Source: Devosia sp. A16
GTDB lineage: Bacteria; Pseudomonadota; Alphaproteobacteria; Rhizobiales; Devosiaceae
Length of the DNA stretch: 64,000 bases
Direction of reading: 5' to 3'
Assembly (NCBI RefSeq): GCF_001402915.1
Contig: NZ_CP012945.1
Location: forward strand, 2,085,501 to 2,149,500
Position numbers and translations under genes: made by a program. The notes beneath the pieces were generated by a model that had not been told where the DNA came from, searched no databases, and was given only the letters and a program-made list of their open reading frames with translations. The stretch's first letter is position 1. The number at the start of each line of letters is the position of its first letter. Positions 63,735-64,000 of the stretch are shown here, piece after piece.

Positions 63735-64000
63735 ATGAAGGTTTCCCGCGAGCAGGCGACGAAGAACCGTGCCCACGTGGTCGAGACCGCCGGCGCCGAG
63801 TTCCGGAAGCACGGCTTCGACGGCATCGGCGTTGCCGACCTGATGCGTGCCGCCGGTCTGACCCATGGCGGCTTCTACAACAGCTTTGCTTCGAAGGACG
63901 CGCTGGCTGCGGAGGCGGTGGGCCGCGTGTTTGCGGAGACCACCGAGCGTTTGCGCCGTCACGCGCTGGCCGCCGCCGATCCCTACGCCGCCATGGTCCG
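63735..64000 (+). CDS. TetR family regulator (3' end outside window)
   Basis: The first 88 residues are visible. They contain the TetR DNA-binding domain: REQATKNRAHVVETAGAEFRKHGFDGIGVADLMRAAGLTHGGFYNSFASKDALAAEA, in parts. THGGFYNSF is typical of the AcrR/TetR subgroup annotated with the TetR_C_35-like C-terminal domain. GGAG lies 7 nt before the ATG. The ligand-binding part and any target gene are beyond the window. Confidence 0.85.
   Translation, partial: MKVSREQATKNRAHVVETAGAEFRKHGFDGIGVADLMRAAGLTHGGFYNSFASKDALAAEAVGRVFAETTERLRRHALAAADPYAAMV

Overview
The window is high-GC (roughly 65 percent) bacterial chromosome from an alphaproteobacterium, almost certainly a member of Hyphomicrobiales (Rhizobiales). 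The gene content fits this: ialB paralogues beside rlmN, a ccmABCDG cluster beside acnA, dapF-mtaB-ftsY-yciB, ffh-rpsP-rimM-trmD, DUF2794, DUF1223, and alpha-type promoters (TTGAC-N17-CTTATC). A Devosia-like genus is my guess, but no rRNA or tRNA gene is present to test it. There is no prophage, IS element, CRISPR array or integrase. The accessory signals are palindromic intergenic repeats, one TIR gene and one small secreted-protein operon.

Layout. 1-5 kb: a sugar-acid type catabolic locus with an APH-like kinase (cut by the window edge), an enolase paralogue with two altered active-site residues, a LacI regulator and a xylonate/arabinonate-type dehydratase, closed by a strong terminator. 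5-9.2 kb: a cNMP-binding protein, a DUF3307 membrane protein, a secreted FecR-domain protein and a CHASE2 adenylate cyclase, which may form a cAMP module. 9.4-20 kb (minus strand): SelO, an RlmD-like methyltransferase, a D-lactate/2-hydroxyacid dehydrogenase-type FAD/Fe-S enzyme, a Tat-exported FAD oxidoreductase preceded by a histidine-rich PadR regulator with palindromic operators, an MBL-fold protein and a nucleotidyltransferase-like protein.

20-32.6 kb: translation and export core genes (rplS, trmD, rimM, rpsP, ffh, dapF, mtaB, ftsY, yciB). The usual trmD-rplS neighbourhood is split by a cobalamin-riboswitch-controlled hupE and a PCuAC copper chaperone. 32.7-39 kb: cytochrome c maturation genes (ccmG, D, C, B, A) divergent from acnA. 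39-43.5 kb: DUF1223, a likely trans-acting sRNA gene on the minus strand, DUF2794, two GNATs, a P-loop kinase-like protein and a Bax-inhibitor-1 gene with a ybhL-type leader. 43.6-50.9 kb: thpR, two ialB paralogues, rlmN, an MFS exporter, GNATs, rlmJ and a LysE exporter.

51-64 kb: a four-gene operon of small secreted proteins (two pilin-like paralogues, a PapD-like single-domain protein and a coiled-coil protein) that I cannot assign to a known system; a PAS-GGDEF-EAL protein; a MarR-MFS operon; typA; a wHTH-TIR protein of lower GC; DedA; an ECF41 sigma factor with its AhpD-like partner gene and a matching ECF41-type promoter; an exported alpha/beta hydrolase; YggT, GNAT and DUF167; and the start of a TetR gene.

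The best leads for something undescribed are the four-gene secreted cluster with its duplicated overlapping gene junctions, the minus-strand sRNA at about 40.1-40.2 kb, the divergent enolase in a sugar-acid locus, and the wHTH-TIR gene.
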